Source of the DNA: Pseudomethylobacillus aquaticus
Lineage (GTDB): Bacteria; Pseudomonadota; Gammaproteobacteria; Burkholderiales; Methylophilaceae
Reading direction: 5' to 3'
DNA: 64,000 nt
Assembly: GCF_003730115.1 (NCBI RefSeq)
Contig: NZ_RJVP01000002.1
Location: 62,001 to 126,000, forward strand
Each line of letters begins with the position of its first letter. Position 1 is the first letter of the stretch. Below are positions 23,342 to 32,159 of the stretch, piece by piece. The translations under genes and the position numbers were made by a program. Below the pieces are notes generated by a model, which saw only the letters and a list, made by a program, of their open reading frames with translations, had not been told where the DNA came from and searched no databases.

Positions 23342-24118
23342 CTAGTGCGCTGCATCCCACAGGTAGATATCCATGGCCAGCAGGCCGTAGGTGGTTTCCG
23401 GCTGTATGCGTCGCGGCACACCCTGCCCGCTGCCCAGGCCCACAAACAGCGGTAACAGATGGTCGTCTTGCGGATGCGCACGTACCCCTTGCGGGCAACG
23501 CTGACGGTAATCCAGCAGGCTGGTCATGTCTTGTTCCGCGATCTTCCCCGCCATCCAGTCACTGAACAAAGGCACATAGTCGAGCGCCGCCTGATCGCGG
23601 CTGCCGCCCGAAAAGTCGCGCAGATTATGGGTGATGGCGCCAGAACACAGGATCAGCACCTTGTCGGCATGCAGTGCACGCAGCCCTTGCCCCAGGGCAT
23701 AGTGGGCTGCAGGACCGGCCTGCCCCTGCATGGAAAGCTGGGTGACCGGGATGTCGGCCTCCGGGTACATCATCATCAGCGGCACCCAGGCACCATGATC
23801 CAGACCGCGGCTGGCATCCAGCGCCACGGCAATATCCGCTTGCTGTAACAACCCTGCCACCTTACTGGCTAGTGCAGGGGCGCCCGGCGCAGGGTATTGC
23901 AAAGCGTACAGTGGCTTGGGGAAACCGTAAAAATCGTGGATGGTCTCTGGCGTGACGGCCAGCGAAACTTGTGGCTGAGCGGTATCCCAGTGCGCGGAGA
24001 TCACCAGAATGGCAGCAGGCCGCTCCAGTTCACCGGCCAGTGCTGCCAGTGCCTGGCCGGTTTTGCCGGGTTCCAGCGCCAGTGTGGGCGCACCGTGAGA
24101 AACGAATAAAGTGGTCAT
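23342..24118 (-). CDS. ygiD: Class III extradiol ring-cleavage dioxygenase (YgiD/DODA-like)
   Basis: Member of the LigB-type family that includes E. coli YgiD, a DOPA 4,5-dioxygenase. Non-heme iron ligands expected in this family are visible as FVSHGAPTL (N-terminal His), ISAHWD and GLDHGAWVPL, with CSGAITHNL further on. The start at 24118 (MTTLFVSHG) fits the family; an ATG three codons upstream is also possible and neither has a good ribosome binding site. The protein is about 258 residues. The natural substrate in this organism is unknown. It lies downstream of pqqA but beyond a terminator. Confidence 0.9.
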   Translation of the reverse strand: MTTLFVSHGAPTLALEPGKTGQALAALAGELERPAAILVISAHWDTAQPQVSLAVTPETIHDFYGFPKPLYALQYPAPGAPALASKVAGLLQQADIAVALDASRGLDHGAWVPLMMMYPEADIPVTQLSMQGQAGPAAHYALGQGLRALHADKVLILCSGAITHNLRDFSGGSRDQAALDYVPLFSDWMAGKIAEQDMTSLLDYRQRCPQGVRAHPQDDHLLPLFVGLGSGQGVPRRIQPETTYGLLAMDIYLWDAAH

Positions 24119-24129
24119 GGCGACCATTG

Positions 24130-24168
24130 TAAAGAAAAGACCTAAAGAAAAGACCTAAAGAAAAGGCG
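24130..24168. repeat. Triple 13-bp direct repeat before ygiD
   Basis: TAAAGAAAAGACC occurs at 24130-24142 and 24143-24155 and, with two changes, at 24156-24168. On the minus strand these T-rich units lie just upstream of the dioxygenase start. They may be slippage products or a protein-binding array. Confidence 0.75.
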
Positions 24169-24319
24169 TGCTACAACGCCAACCCCATGCTGCCGGGATC
24201 AGGCGGTCATCATTCAGGCGGGTGTGTGCTGATGCACGCCGCCGCATGAAGATTTAAAGTACCGACCATCTGATCGGGTGGCCGGGGTGAGGGATCGGGG
24301 AATTAAAACGGGAGTCTAC

Positions 24320-24348
24320 AAACGAAAACGGGAGCCTAAGCTCCCGTT
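24320..24348 (-). terminator. Hairpin terminator downstream of pqqA
   Basis: On the minus strand AACGGGAGC pairs with GCTCCCGTT (24340-24348 with 24327-24335) around a 4-base loop, followed by TTCGTTTG. It lies 20 bases past the pqqA stop, where many methylotrophs also have a strong hairpin directly after pqqA. Confidence 0.75.
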
Positions 24349-24367
24349 GCATGACGATGCGATCGAA

Positions 24368-24439
24368 TTAACGATTGCAAACGTACATGGTGACTTCAAA
24401 ACCGAAACGCATTTCGGTAGCAGCTGGCTTGGTCCACAT
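24368..24439 (-). CDS. pqqA: PQQ precursor peptide PqqA (orphan copy)
   Basis: A 23-residue frame beginning [17 protein letters not shown] and ending YVCNR. It has the PqqA signature: the MWxKP start, and the glutamate (Glu15) and tyrosine (Tyr19) spaced E-x3-Y that PqqE cross-links and that become the PQQ ring system, then a C-x-N/R-R-like end. AAGGAG is placed about 9 bases before the ATG. PQQ is the redox cofactor of methanol and glucose dehydrogenases. No pqqB, C, D or E follows: the next genes are a dioxygenase downstream and lplT upstream. It must therefore be processed by enzymes encoded elsewhere. Confidence 0.93.
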   Translation of the reverse strand: MWTKPAATEMRFGFEVTMYVCNR

Positions 24440-24588
24440 GATGAATCTCCTTAGTTTTAGATTTCGTCCCGCATTTGCGAATCGCAACTGCATTACGTGA
24501 GTAGTACTTTACTGCCAGCCGGATTTAATCACGTGCCTAAACTCATGAATGGCTACTCATGATTTTCATTAGATTGCGGGCGCACTCG

Positions 24589-25821
24589 CTAAGCGTTTCT
24601 GCCCGCGGCGCGCCATCTTGCAAACGATAATACGCTGATGGCGACCAGCACCAGTGCCCCCACAGCCACGGTCGAGGTGCTGATGCTGGCCCCCTGTTTG
24701 TGCATCAGCGTGTACATGCCCAGCATGCCCAGCATGCAGAAGTTCTCGCACAGGTTCTGTACGGCGATGGCATGCCCGGCGCCCACGCTTTCATGACCGC
24801 GTTCCTGCAGCAGCGCATTCAGTGGCACCACATAAAAGCCGCCACAGGCACCCGTGATGATGAGGAGGGTGATGGCCAGTGACAGCTGGTCTACCAGCGA
24901 AAACGCCATGATCAGGCCGCCGATCAGCAAGCCGGCAGGCAAGGCGCGGTTCACCGTGGCCAGCGTCACATAGCGCGCCGCCGCCGCAGCGCCAACCGCG
25001 ATGCCGATGGCGACCACACCACTCAGGTTGGCGGCCGTGCTCAGTGCCTGCGCACTATCGGTGATCAGCAAGGTGGCCGGTACCCAGGCCACCAGCAGGA
25101 AGCGCAAGGTGCTGCCTGCTGCCCAAAAGATGCTGGTGCCCAGCAGCGAGAAACGCGCATCCGCATTGCCGAACAGCGTGCGTAGCGCGATCAGAAAGTC
25201 CTTGAGCAGCGCTTTGAGTGACAACTGGTGCAGCGGATGCGCCGCTGGCAGGCGCGGGATCAGCAGATTGATCAGCGCCGCCAGCAGGTAGCAGGTAGTG
25301 ATGGCCATCAGCGCGCCTTGCACCGATTGCCCGGCCAGCCAGCCGCCCAGCACGGCGCCCAGCAGGATAGCGACGATGGTGGAGCCTTCCATCATGCTGT
25401 TGGCCTTGACCAGTTTGTCGGTGCTGACCAGCTCGCACAGGATGCCGTACTTGGCGGGTGAGTAGGCCGCTGCCCCCAGCCCCACCATGGCATAGGCAAG
25501 CAATGGGTTAAGCCCGCACAGCATGCCCGCCGCACCGATGAATTTCATGCTGTTGGCGAGCATCATCACGCGGCCTTTGGGCAGGCTGTCAGCGAACGGT
25601 CCGACGAAGGGTGCCAGCAGGATGAAGGCCAGCACAAAGAACTCCTGCAGCAGCGGTAACTGCCAGGCAGGTGCGGCCTGCGACCGCAGCAAGGCGATGG
25701 CAGCGAACAGCAGGGCGTTGTCGGCCAGTGCCGACAGGAACTGGGCGATCAGCACGGCCAGCATGCCGCGTGTCAGCAGTGGTCTTGCATCCTCCTGCCC
25801 GGGTATCAAACTGGCTTGCAT
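24589..25821 (-). CDS. lplT: Lysophospholipid transporter LplT (MFS)
   Basis: Inner-membrane flippase that brings lysophospholipids inward for re-acylation by Aas. The 410-residue product has about 12 hydrophobic segments and characteristic LplT motifs FLSALADNALLFAAIALL near the start, AYSPAKYGILCELVSTDKLVKAN and NALLQERGHESVGAGHAIAVQN. AAAAGGAAG lies six bases before the chosen ATG. It is 57 bases downstream of aas on the same strand, so transporter and acyltransferase are encoded together. Confidence 0.95.
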   Translation of the reverse strand: MQASLIPGQEDARPLLTRGMLAVLIAQFLSALADNALLFAAIALLRSQAAPAWQLPLLQEFFVLAFILLAPFVGPFADSLPKGRVMMLANSMKFIGAAGMLCGLNPLLAYAMVGLGAAAYSPAKYGILCELVSTDKLVKANSMMEGSTIVAILLGAVLGGWLAGQSVQGALMAITTCYLLAALINLLIPRLPAAHPLHQLSLKALLKDFLIALRTLFGNADARFSLLGTSIFWAAGSTLRFLLVAWVPATLLITDSAQALSTAANLSGVVAIGIAVGAAAAARYVTLATVNRALPAGLLIGGLIMAFSLVDQLSLAITLLIITGACGGFYVVPLNALLQERGHESVGAGHAIAVQNLCENFCMLGMLGMYTLMHKQGASISTSTVAVGALVLVAISVLSFARWRAAGRNA

Positions 25822-25878
25822 GCAGGCTTCCTTTTCAATCGCGCTATGTCTCTGAAGGGTGTTTGCGGTGACACGGCG

Positions 25879-28029
25879 TCACTGCTGTGATTCTGCCAGC
25901 AATTTGAGCGCGACATAATCGAGCTTGCCGGTGCCTAACAAGGGCAACTCCTTGACCACGATGATGCGGCGTGCCACCGCGATCTCCGGGCTGCCCAGCT
26001 GGCGCGCTGTGGTTTGTAAAGCCTCGCGTGTGAGCTGGGCATCCGTGGTGAACAGCAGGATGGTCTCGCCGCGCTGCACATCAGGCTGGGTGCTGGCGGC
26101 ATGCTGGTGCTCGGGTGAGGCATGCACGGCGATCTGTTCCACCACTTCCAGCGACACCATCTCCCCGGCGATCTTGGCAAAACGTTTGACCCGTCCCAGG
26201 ATATGCACATAGCCTTCGGTATCGACCTCCACGATGTCGCCGGTGTTGTACCAGCCTGCACGTTCAGTGTGACCGTCCAATATGGCAGCCGTGGGATGCA
26301 GGCGCGCCGGGTGATCATGGAAGTAATAACCCAGCATCACGTTGGGGCCATGCACATGCAGCAGTCCACCGCGTGAGATGCCGGGCACCGTCAGCAGCTG
26401 ATACTGCATGCCGGGCATCAAGCGCCCTACGCTGCCAGCGCGCTGCGCCATCGGTGTGTTCACCGCCAGCACCGGCGCACACTCGGTAGCGCCATAGCCT
26501 TCCAGGATGCGGATGCCGAACTTGTCCATCCATTGTTGTTTGACGCTATCGGCCAGCTTTTCTGCACCCGCCACCACATAGCGCAGGCGGTTGAAATCAT
26601 AGGGGTGCGCGAACTTGCCATAGTGAGCGAGGAAGGTGCTGGTGCCGAACAGCACCGTGCAGTTGCGGTCGTAGATGACCTCCGGGATCACGCGGTAATG
26701 CAGCGGCGAGGGGTAGAGCATCAATCCGGCCCCCGACAGCACTGGCAGGATAGCCCCGGCCGTGAAGCCGAAGGCATGGAACAGCGGCAGTGCCATGAAA
26801 AACTTGTCGTGTGGCGAGAACTCGATCACGGCGCGTATCTGGGTCACGTTGCTGAGGATGTTGCGATGCGACAGCACCACGCCTTTGGGCTTGCCTTCCG
26901 AGCCGGAGGTGAACAGCACCACAGCGGGCGCATCGGCGCTGGTGGGGATGCTGACCTGCTGCGGCCGCCACAGCGCGTAACCCAGCAACCAGAGCTTGTC
27001 TGGCAGCGTGAAGCGCGCACGCAGGTCTTCCAGATACACCAGTTGCACATCCGGGATGGCCGCCACCATCTCGGTCAGCTTGGCGGCTTCCAGGAACTGG
27101 CGCGAGGTGAGGATGACGCGGATACCGGCCGTGACGCAGGCACTGTGCATGCCTTGCGCACCCGCCGTGTAGTTGAGCATGGCAGGCACACGCTGTACGG
27201 CGCTCATGCCGTAGATCAGGCACACCGTGCTGTTGAGGTTGGGCATCAGCACACCCAGCGTGTCGCCGGGCTGACTGATCTTGCTGACCAGACGCGCCAG
27301 TGCCAGCGATTTTTTCAGCAGGCTGCCATAGCTGTCGCGGGTCTGGCGTATGTCTTCCATGACCTGGCGGCGGCGGCCATGCAGACGGATGATTTGCAGC
27401 AAGGCACTGAACAGGGTGTGCTCGCTGTGCCCCGTGGCCAGCATGCGCTGCATCAGTTGCTGCATGGCGTCGCCCGCCAGCTTGCGGCGCAGTTTGGAGT
27501 TGGCTGCTTCCGGCATGGCGATCTGTTCTTGCGCTTGTATGTACAGCGAGATCTTGGGAAACACCGGTCTGGGGAAGGCGCGATCGAGGCGGCCATAGAT
27601 GGAACAGGCGGCGCCCTCGACGCGCACCGGCACGATCTGCGCGCCGGTCTTGGCCGCGATGAAACCCGGCCCTTCGTACACTTTCATCAGGCTGCCAGTG
27701 GTGCTGATGCGGCCTTCGGGGAAGATCACCACCGCTTCCCCGCTGTCCACCAGCTTGAGGATCTTCTTCATGCCCAGCGCACTGGTCTGGTCCACGGCAA
27801 GGTAGGGCACGTAACGGAATATCTGCCGGAACAGCCAGTTATCCAGTACCGTGGTATGGATGACGAAGGTGGCGCGGAACGGCAGGAACAGGCCGATCAG
27901 CAAGCCGTCCAGATAGGATTGATGATTGGCGATGACCAGCACCTTGCCTTGATGCGGCAGATGCTGCTTGCCATGCACCTCTATCCTGAACAGCAGGCGG
28001 CACAAGCCGCGCAACAGGGTCCTTATCAT
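25879..28029 (-). CDS. aas: Bifunctional 2-acyl-GPE acyltransferase / acyl-ACP synthetase
   Basis: Repairs membrane phospholipids by activating a fatty acid and attaching it to lysophosphatidylethanolamine. The N-terminal PlsC-type acyltransferase has NHQSYLD (HX4D, His36 to Asp41) and FPEGRIS. The C-terminal AMP-binding domain has LFTSGSEGKPKGVVLSHRN, LEGYGATECAP and the late GTGKLDYVALK motif. The start at 28029 (MIRTLLRGLCRLLFRI) is chosen because GAGGAGG lies just before it and it aligns with E. coli Aas; an in-frame TTG 18 codons upstream is unlikely. 716 residues, the usual length. Confidence 0.95.
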   Translation of the reverse strand: MIRTLLRGLCRLLFRIEVHGKQHLPHQGKVLVIANHQSYLDGLLIGLFLPFRATFVIHTTVLDNWLFRQIFRYVPYLAVDQTSALGMKKILKLVDSGEAVVIFPEGRISTTGSLMKVYEGPGFIAAKTGAQIVPVRVEGAACSIYGRLDRAFPRPVFPKISLYIQAQEQIAMPEAANSKLRRKLAGDAMQQLMQRMLATGHSEHTLFSALLQIIRLHGRRRQVMEDIRQTRDSYGSLLKKSLALARLVSKISQPGDTLGVLMPNLNSTVCLIYGMSAVQRVPAMLNYTAGAQGMHSACVTAGIRVILTSRQFLEAAKLTEMVAAIPDVQLVYLEDLRARFTLPDKLWLLGYALWRPQQVSIPTSADAPAVVLFTSGSEGKPKGVVLSHRNILSNVTQIRAVIEFSPHDKFFMALPLFHAFGFTAGAILPVLSGAGLMLYPSPLHYRVIPEVIYDRNCTVLFGTSTFLAHYGKFAHPYDFNRLRYVVAGAEKLADSVKQQWMDKFGIRILEGYGATECAPVLAVNTPMAQRAGSVGRLMPGMQYQLLTVPGISRGGLLHVHGPNVMLGYYFHDHPARLHPTAAILDGHTERAGWYNTGDIVEVDTEGYVHILGRVKRFAKIAGEMVSLEVVEQIAVHASPEHQHAASTQPDVQRGETILLFTTDAQLTREALQTTARQLGSPEIAVARRIIVVKELPLLGTGKLDYVALKLLAESQQ

Positions 28030-28264
28030 GCGTCCTCCTCGCAACCTTGGTTTTTTATCTTGAATTAATCGAGTGTTGCTCAATATAACCTAGCACGCAC
28101 TTCAAGGCGGGCCCGTTGTGTCTTGCAGAGCGGAATTGCGTTGTTCAGCCAACTTTTTTGCTGAGGGCCAGTCAACTGAGCGGTACATTGCAGCATGCCG
28201 ACGCGTCATCCATGTGTTTATTCATGCTTGAACATCGGCACACTGACATCACATTGTAAAAATC

Positions 28265-28277
28265 TATCAATACGATA
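28265..28277. promoter_or_regulatory. Candidate LysR-type (OxyR?) operator upstream of ahpC
   Basis: TATC-AATAC-GATA is a perfect 4-bp dyad with the T-N11-A layout of LysR-family sites, 79 bases before the ahpC start. OxyR commonly controls ahpC, but the full ATAG/CTAT quartet of OxyR is not clear, so the assignment is tentative. Confidence 0.35.
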
Positions 28278-28355
28278 TTTACATTCAATTTCACTAAAGA
28301 CATGCCCCGGCATACAATCGCTGTTCATTTTTAACCAACCACGGAGTATCTGACT

Positions 28356-28922
28356 ATGAGTTCTTTGATCAACACCCAAGTGGCCCCTTTCAGTGCCAAT
28401 GCCTTCCACAATGGCAAGTTCATCACCGTGAGCGACGCAGACCTGCGTGGCAAGTGGTCTGTGGTGATCTTCATGCCAGCCGCGTTCACCTTCAACTGCC
28501 CTACCGAAGTCGAAGATGCCGCTGACAACTATGCCGAATTCCAGAAGGCCGGTGCCGAAGTGTACATCGTCACCACCGATACCCAGTTCTCGCACAAGGT
28601 CTGGCACGAAACCTCCCCAGCCGTGGGCAAGGCCAAGTTCCCGCTGGTCGGCGACCCGACCCATCAGCTGACTCGTGCTTTCCACGTGCACATTGAAGAA
28701 GAAGGCCTGGCACTGCGCGGTACCTTCATCATCAATCCGGACGGCGTGATCAAGACCGCAGAAATCCACGACAACGCCATCGCGCGTGACGTGCACGAAA
28801 CCCTGCGCAAGCTGAAGGCCGCGCAATATGTGGCCAACAACCCAGGTCAAGTGTGCCCAGCCAAGTGGAAGGAAGGCGAAAAGACGCTGACCCCATCCCT
28901 GGATCTGGTCGGCAAGATCTAA
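28356..28922 (+). CDS. ahpC: Alkyl hydroperoxide reductase peroxidase subunit
   Basis: Typical 2-Cys peroxiredoxin that reduces hydrogen peroxide and organic peroxides. The 188-residue product has the peroxidatic cysteine in FTFNCPTEVED (Cys48) and the resolving cysteine in GQVCPAKWKEG (Cys167). Its reductase AhpF is encoded 265 bases downstream on the same strand. It is divergent from aas. CACGGAG lies before the start. Confidence 0.98.
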   Translation: MSSLINTQVAPFSANAFHNGKFITVSDADLRGKWSVVIFMPAAFTFNCPTEVEDAADNYAEFQKAGAEVYIVTTDTQFSHKVWHETSPAVGKAKFPLVGDPTHQLTRAFHVHIEEEGLALRGTFIINPDGVIKTAEIHDNAIARDVHETLRKLKAAQYVANNPGQVCPAKWKEGEKTLTPSLDLVGKI

Positions 28923-28971
28923 GGCGGCTGACGCCTGTCTGATGAAAGACAGTAGCGATATGTAGTCACGA

Positions 28972-29041
28972 GACGCCCCTGCTGCGGCAGGGCGTCGAGT
29001 ACAGGGCATAGGCGTATCAGTCCATGTCCTGCCCTCGACGC
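28972..29041 (+). other. Two mutually exclusive RNA hairpins between ahpC and ahpF
   Basis: Hairpin 1 (28972-28996) pairs GACGCCCCTGC with GCAGGGCGTC around TGCG, with one bulged C. Hairpin 2 (28992-29041) pairs GCGTCGAG with CTCGACGC and, after a small internal loop, CAGGGCAT with ATGTCCTG. They share bases 28992-28996, so only one can form fully. Neither is followed by a U run. They may attenuate or process the ahpC-ahpF transcript, giving more AhpC than AhpF, but this is inference. Confidence 0.55.
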
Positions 29042-29187
29042 GATCCCCCTGTACGATTTTTGAACATCGGCCTGCACCCGGAGTGCAAGGCGCAGGGTGT
29101 TTGCACGCTGAATTTATGCTTTAAACACTTGCTTGAAACACTAGCCTGAAACACCAGGGTGCTTGCACCCAGTCACTGGAGAACACC

Positions 29188-30726
29188 ATGCTCGACGATA
29201 CCCTCAAGACCCAGTTGCAGACTTATTTAGGCATGCTGCGCCAGCCGATCCGCCTGATCGCTACGCTGGACAACAGCGCCAATGCCACCGAAATGCGCGG
29301 CCTGCTGGAGCAGATCGCCAGCCTGTCCGACAAGGTCAGCTTTGATGCCAGCGGTGAGGATGCGCGCAAGCCATCGTTCGTGATCGCCCGCGAAGGCGAG
29401 ACGGAGGGCGTACGCTTTGCCGCCATCCCCATGGGACACGAATTCACTTCGCTGGTGCTGGCCCTGCTGTGGACCGGCGGCCATCCGCCCAAGGTGGAGC
29501 CCGAGGTGATCGAGCAGATCAAGGCGCTGGACGGCGATTTCAGCTTCGAGGTGTACATGAGCCTGTCCTGCCACAACTGCCCGGACGTGGTGCAGGCCAC
29601 GGCCTTGATGGCCATCCTCAACCCCAAGGTGAAAACCACCGTCATCGACGGTGCGCTGTTCCAGGACGAGGTCAATGGTCGCAACATCATGGCCGTGCCG
29701 ACCACCTACCTGAACGGCGAACCATTCGGTTCCGGTCGGATGACGGTGGAAGAGTTCCTCGCCAAGCTGGACACCGGTGCGGTGGCACGTGAAGCCGCCA
29801 AGCTGGACAAGAAAGCACCATTCGACGTGCTCATCGTCGGTGGTGGCCCGGCGGGTGCATCAGCGGCGATCTACGCGGCCCGTAAAGGCATACGCACCGG
29901 CATCGTGGCCGAGCGTTTTGGCGGTCAGGTGATGGACACGCTGGGCATCGAGAACTTCGTCTCGGTCAAGGAAACCGAAGGCCCCAAGCTGGTGGCCGCG
30001 CTGGAAGAACACGTGCGCAGTTATGATGTGGACATCATCAACCTGCAGCGTGCGGAATCGCTCAAGCGTGACGAACTGATCGAGATCAAGCTGGAAAGCG
30101 GCGCCACGCTCAAGAGCAAGACGGTGATCATCGCCACCGGTGCACGCTGGAAAGAACTCAACGTGCCGGGTGAGCGCGAGTACCGCGGCAAAGGCGTGGC
30201 CTACTGCCCACACTGCGACGGCCCCTTGTTCAAGGGCAAGAACGTGGCCGTGATCGGCGGTGGCAACTCCGGCGTGGAAGCCGCTATCGACCTGGCCGGT
30301 ATCGTCGGCCACGTCACCCTGATCGAGTACGACACCAAGCTGCGTGCGGATGCCGTGCTGCAGAACAAGCTGTTCAGCCTGCCCAACGTGACCGTGGTGA
30401 TCAACGCGCAGACCACCGAGGTGACAGGTGCAGACAAGGTCAACGGCCTGATCTACAAGGACCGCGCCACCGGCCTCGATCACAAGCTGGAACTGGAAGG
30501 CGTGTTCGTGCAGATCGGCTTGCTGCCCAACACCGACTGGCTCAAGGGCACGGTGGAGCTTAGCAAGTTCGGCGAGATCAAGGTCGACTCACATGGCCAG
30601 ACCTCGCTGCCCGGCGTGTTCGCTGCCGGTGACGTGACCACGGTGCCTTACAAGCAGATCATCATCGCCATGGGTGAAGGCTCCAAGGCCTCGCTGGGGG
30701 CGTTCGATTATCTGATCCGGCAGTAG
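29188..30726 (+). CDS. ahpF: Alkyl hydroperoxide reductase flavoprotein subunit
   Basis: NADH-dependent disulfide reductase that regenerates AhpC. The 512-residue product has two tandem thioredoxin folds at the N-terminus with redox pair CHNC (Cys128, Cys131). The thioredoxin-reductase-like part follows, with FAD motif GGGPAG (218-223), redox pair CPHC (340, 343), NAD motif [10 protein letters not shown] and [24 protein letters not shown] is the ribosome binding site. It ends at a strong bidirectional terminator. Confidence 0.98.
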   Translation: MLDDTLKTQLQTYLGMLRQPIRLIATLDNSANATEMRGLLEQIASLSDKVSFDASGEDARKPSFVIAREGETEGVRFAAIPMGHEFTSLVLALLWTGGHPPKVEPEVIEQIKALDGDFSFEVYMSLSCHNCPDVVQATALMAILNPKVKTTVIDGALFQDEVNGRNIMAVPTTYLNGEPFGSGRMTVEEFLAKLDTGAVAREAAKLDKKAPFDVLIVGGGPAGASAAIYAARKGIRTGIVAERFGGQVMDTLGIENFVSVKETEGPKLVAALEEHVRSYDVDIINLQRAESLKRDELIEIKLESGATLKSKTVIIATGARWKELNVPGEREYRGKGVAYCPHCDGPLFKGKNVAVIGGGNSGVEAAIDLAGIVGHVTLIEYDTKLRADAVLQNKLFSLPNVTVVINAQTTEVTGADKVNGLIYKDRATGLDHKLELEGVFVQIGLLPNTDWLKGTVELSKFGEIKVDSHGQTSLPGVFAAGDVTTVPYKQIIIAMGEGSKASLGAFDYLIRQ

Positions 30727-30748
30727 CTGGGCCAGCAGCATAGGCGAT

Positions 30749-30776
30749 AAAAAAGGAGGCTCAGGCCTCCTTTTTT
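30749..30776. terminator. Bidirectional terminator between ahpF and cpxA
   Basis: GGAGGC and GCCTCC (30755-30760, 30765-30770) pair around TCAG, flanked by six A on one side and six T on the other. It separates two convergent transcripts. Confidence 0.9.
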
Positions 30777-30822
30777 ATTGCGCTGCTTTAATATTGCGCT
30801 GGGTTGATGAACCGGCTACTGC

Positions 30823-32157
30823 TCAGCTGCTTGCCTGAGCGGCGCTATCGAATACCATCTCCACCAGCAGCCCGCCTTCGGCGCGGTTGCTCAGCAGGAT
30901 GCGTCCCTGGTGGCGCAGCACGGCACGCTTGGCGATGGCCAGGCCCAGCCCGAAGCCACCACCCTGACTGGTGCTGGCGCGGTAGAAGGGTTCAAACACC
31001 GCCTCCAGCTCGCTTTCGGCCAGCCCGGGTCCGTGGTCGCGCACGGTGACATGCACGCCGCTTTCATCCTGATACAGGCGCACCAGTACAGTCTGCCCGG
31101 CCGGGTTGTATTTGAGTGCGTTGCGGATCACGTTCTCGAACGCGCGGTGCAGCAGCTCGTAGCTGCCCGGCATGTAGACATCGCGCGTGGCTTGCAGCAC
31201 CACTTCGCTGCCCACCGCCTGCGCTTCGAAATTGACGTCGTGCACGATGTCGGCCAGCAGTTCGTTCAGGCAGATGCGCTCGTTGGAATCTGCCAGCAAA
31301 CCGGCATCCAGTCTGGCCAGTGTGAGGATCTGGCCCAGCAGGTCGTCCAGGCGCTCGGTTTCGCGTTCGATGCGTTCCAGCGCCGTGGCGAGTTTTTCCG
31401 GTTGCTGCTGGGCGAGGCCAGCCGCCAGCCGCATGCGCGCTACCGGCGAGCGCAGTTCATGCGAGACATCATGCAGCAGCTGTTTCTGCGAATCGACCAG
31501 GGTCTGCAGGCGCGTGGCCATGAAGTCGAAGTCACGCCCCAGATCTGCCAGCTCGTCGTTACGTCTGCCCATATTGTCACTGACGCGGGCATTGAGGTCG
31601 CCGTCGGCCAGCTTGCGGCTGGCATGCTGCAGATGCCGGATAGGCCGCGTCATGTAGCCTGCGAACAGGGCACTGAAGATCAGGCTGGCGATGAAGGCGA
31701 TCAGCATCTGCATCTCGGGCGGTGGCAGCCTGTTCTTGAGCGGGCCGCCCGGACGTTTGTGATGCGCCGGGACGAACACGATGTATTCCGCACCGCTCAC
31801 GTCCTGCGTTTTGCGCAGGCTGGGTGAAGGCTGGTTGGTGGCCAGCGACACGCGTGCCTGCTGCAGCGCCTTGGGCGGCACCGGTCTATGATAGATATCC
31901 ACCCCTTGCGCGTTGACCACCAGCACGTCGATCGGCCGCGCGCTGGGCCATTGCCGGAACTGTGCATCCAGTGCGGCTTTGCCGCCGAACTGGATCGCGT
32001 TGGCGGCCATGGTGACCAGAAATTCAGAGCGCCGGTCGGTGGAGAACTCCTCGTCCGAGTTGACGCGCTCGAAATAGACCGCGATACCCACGGCCGCGCC
32101 CGTGATCACCAGCGTCAGCCAGAAGCCGATGAACATCTTCCAGAACAGTCTGCCCAT
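30823..32157 (-). CDS. cpxA: Envelope-stress sensor histidine kinase (CpxA-like)
   Basis: Inner-membrane kinase of a two-component system. The 444-residue product has membrane segment 1 at about 7-27, a periplasmic domain to about 150, segment 2 at about 151-169 and a HAMP linker (TRPIRHLQHASRKLADGDLNARVSDN). The phosphorylated His233 lies in LLHDVSHELRSPVARM. The ATPase domain has IRNALKYNPAG, DHGPGLAE and GGFGLGLAIAKRA. It starts two bases after the response regulator stop. The CpxA name is supported by the divergent Spy/CpxP gene and the GTAAA boxes between; other envelope sensors such as RstB are alternatives. Confidence 0.85.
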   Translation of the reverse strand: MGRLFWKMFIGFWLTLVITGAAVGIAVYFERVNSDEEFSTDRRSEFLVTMAANAIQFGGKAALDAQFRQWPSARPIDVLVVNAQGVDIYHRPVPPKALQQARVSLATNQPSPSLRKTQDVSGAEYIVFVPAHHKRPGGPLKNRLPPPEMQMLIAFIASLIFSALFAGYMTRPIRHLQHASRKLADGDLNARVSDNMGRRNDELADLGRDFDFMATRLQTLVDSQKQLLHDVSHELRSPVARMRLAAGLAQQQPEKLATALERIERETERLDDLLGQILTLARLDAGLLADSNERICLNELLADIVHDVNFEAQAVGSEVVLQATRDVYMPGSYELLHRAFENVIRNALKYNPAGQTVLVRLYQDESGVHVTVRDHGPGLAESELEAVFEPFYRASTSQGGGFGLGLAIAKRAVLRHQGRILLSNRAEGGLLVEMVFDSAAQASS

Positions 32158-32159
32158 GC

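Noticed and set aside
28923-29187. Rho-independent terminator between ahpC and ahpF
   Set aside because: The hairpins there are not followed by a U run, so simple termination is not supported; listed as alternative structures instead.
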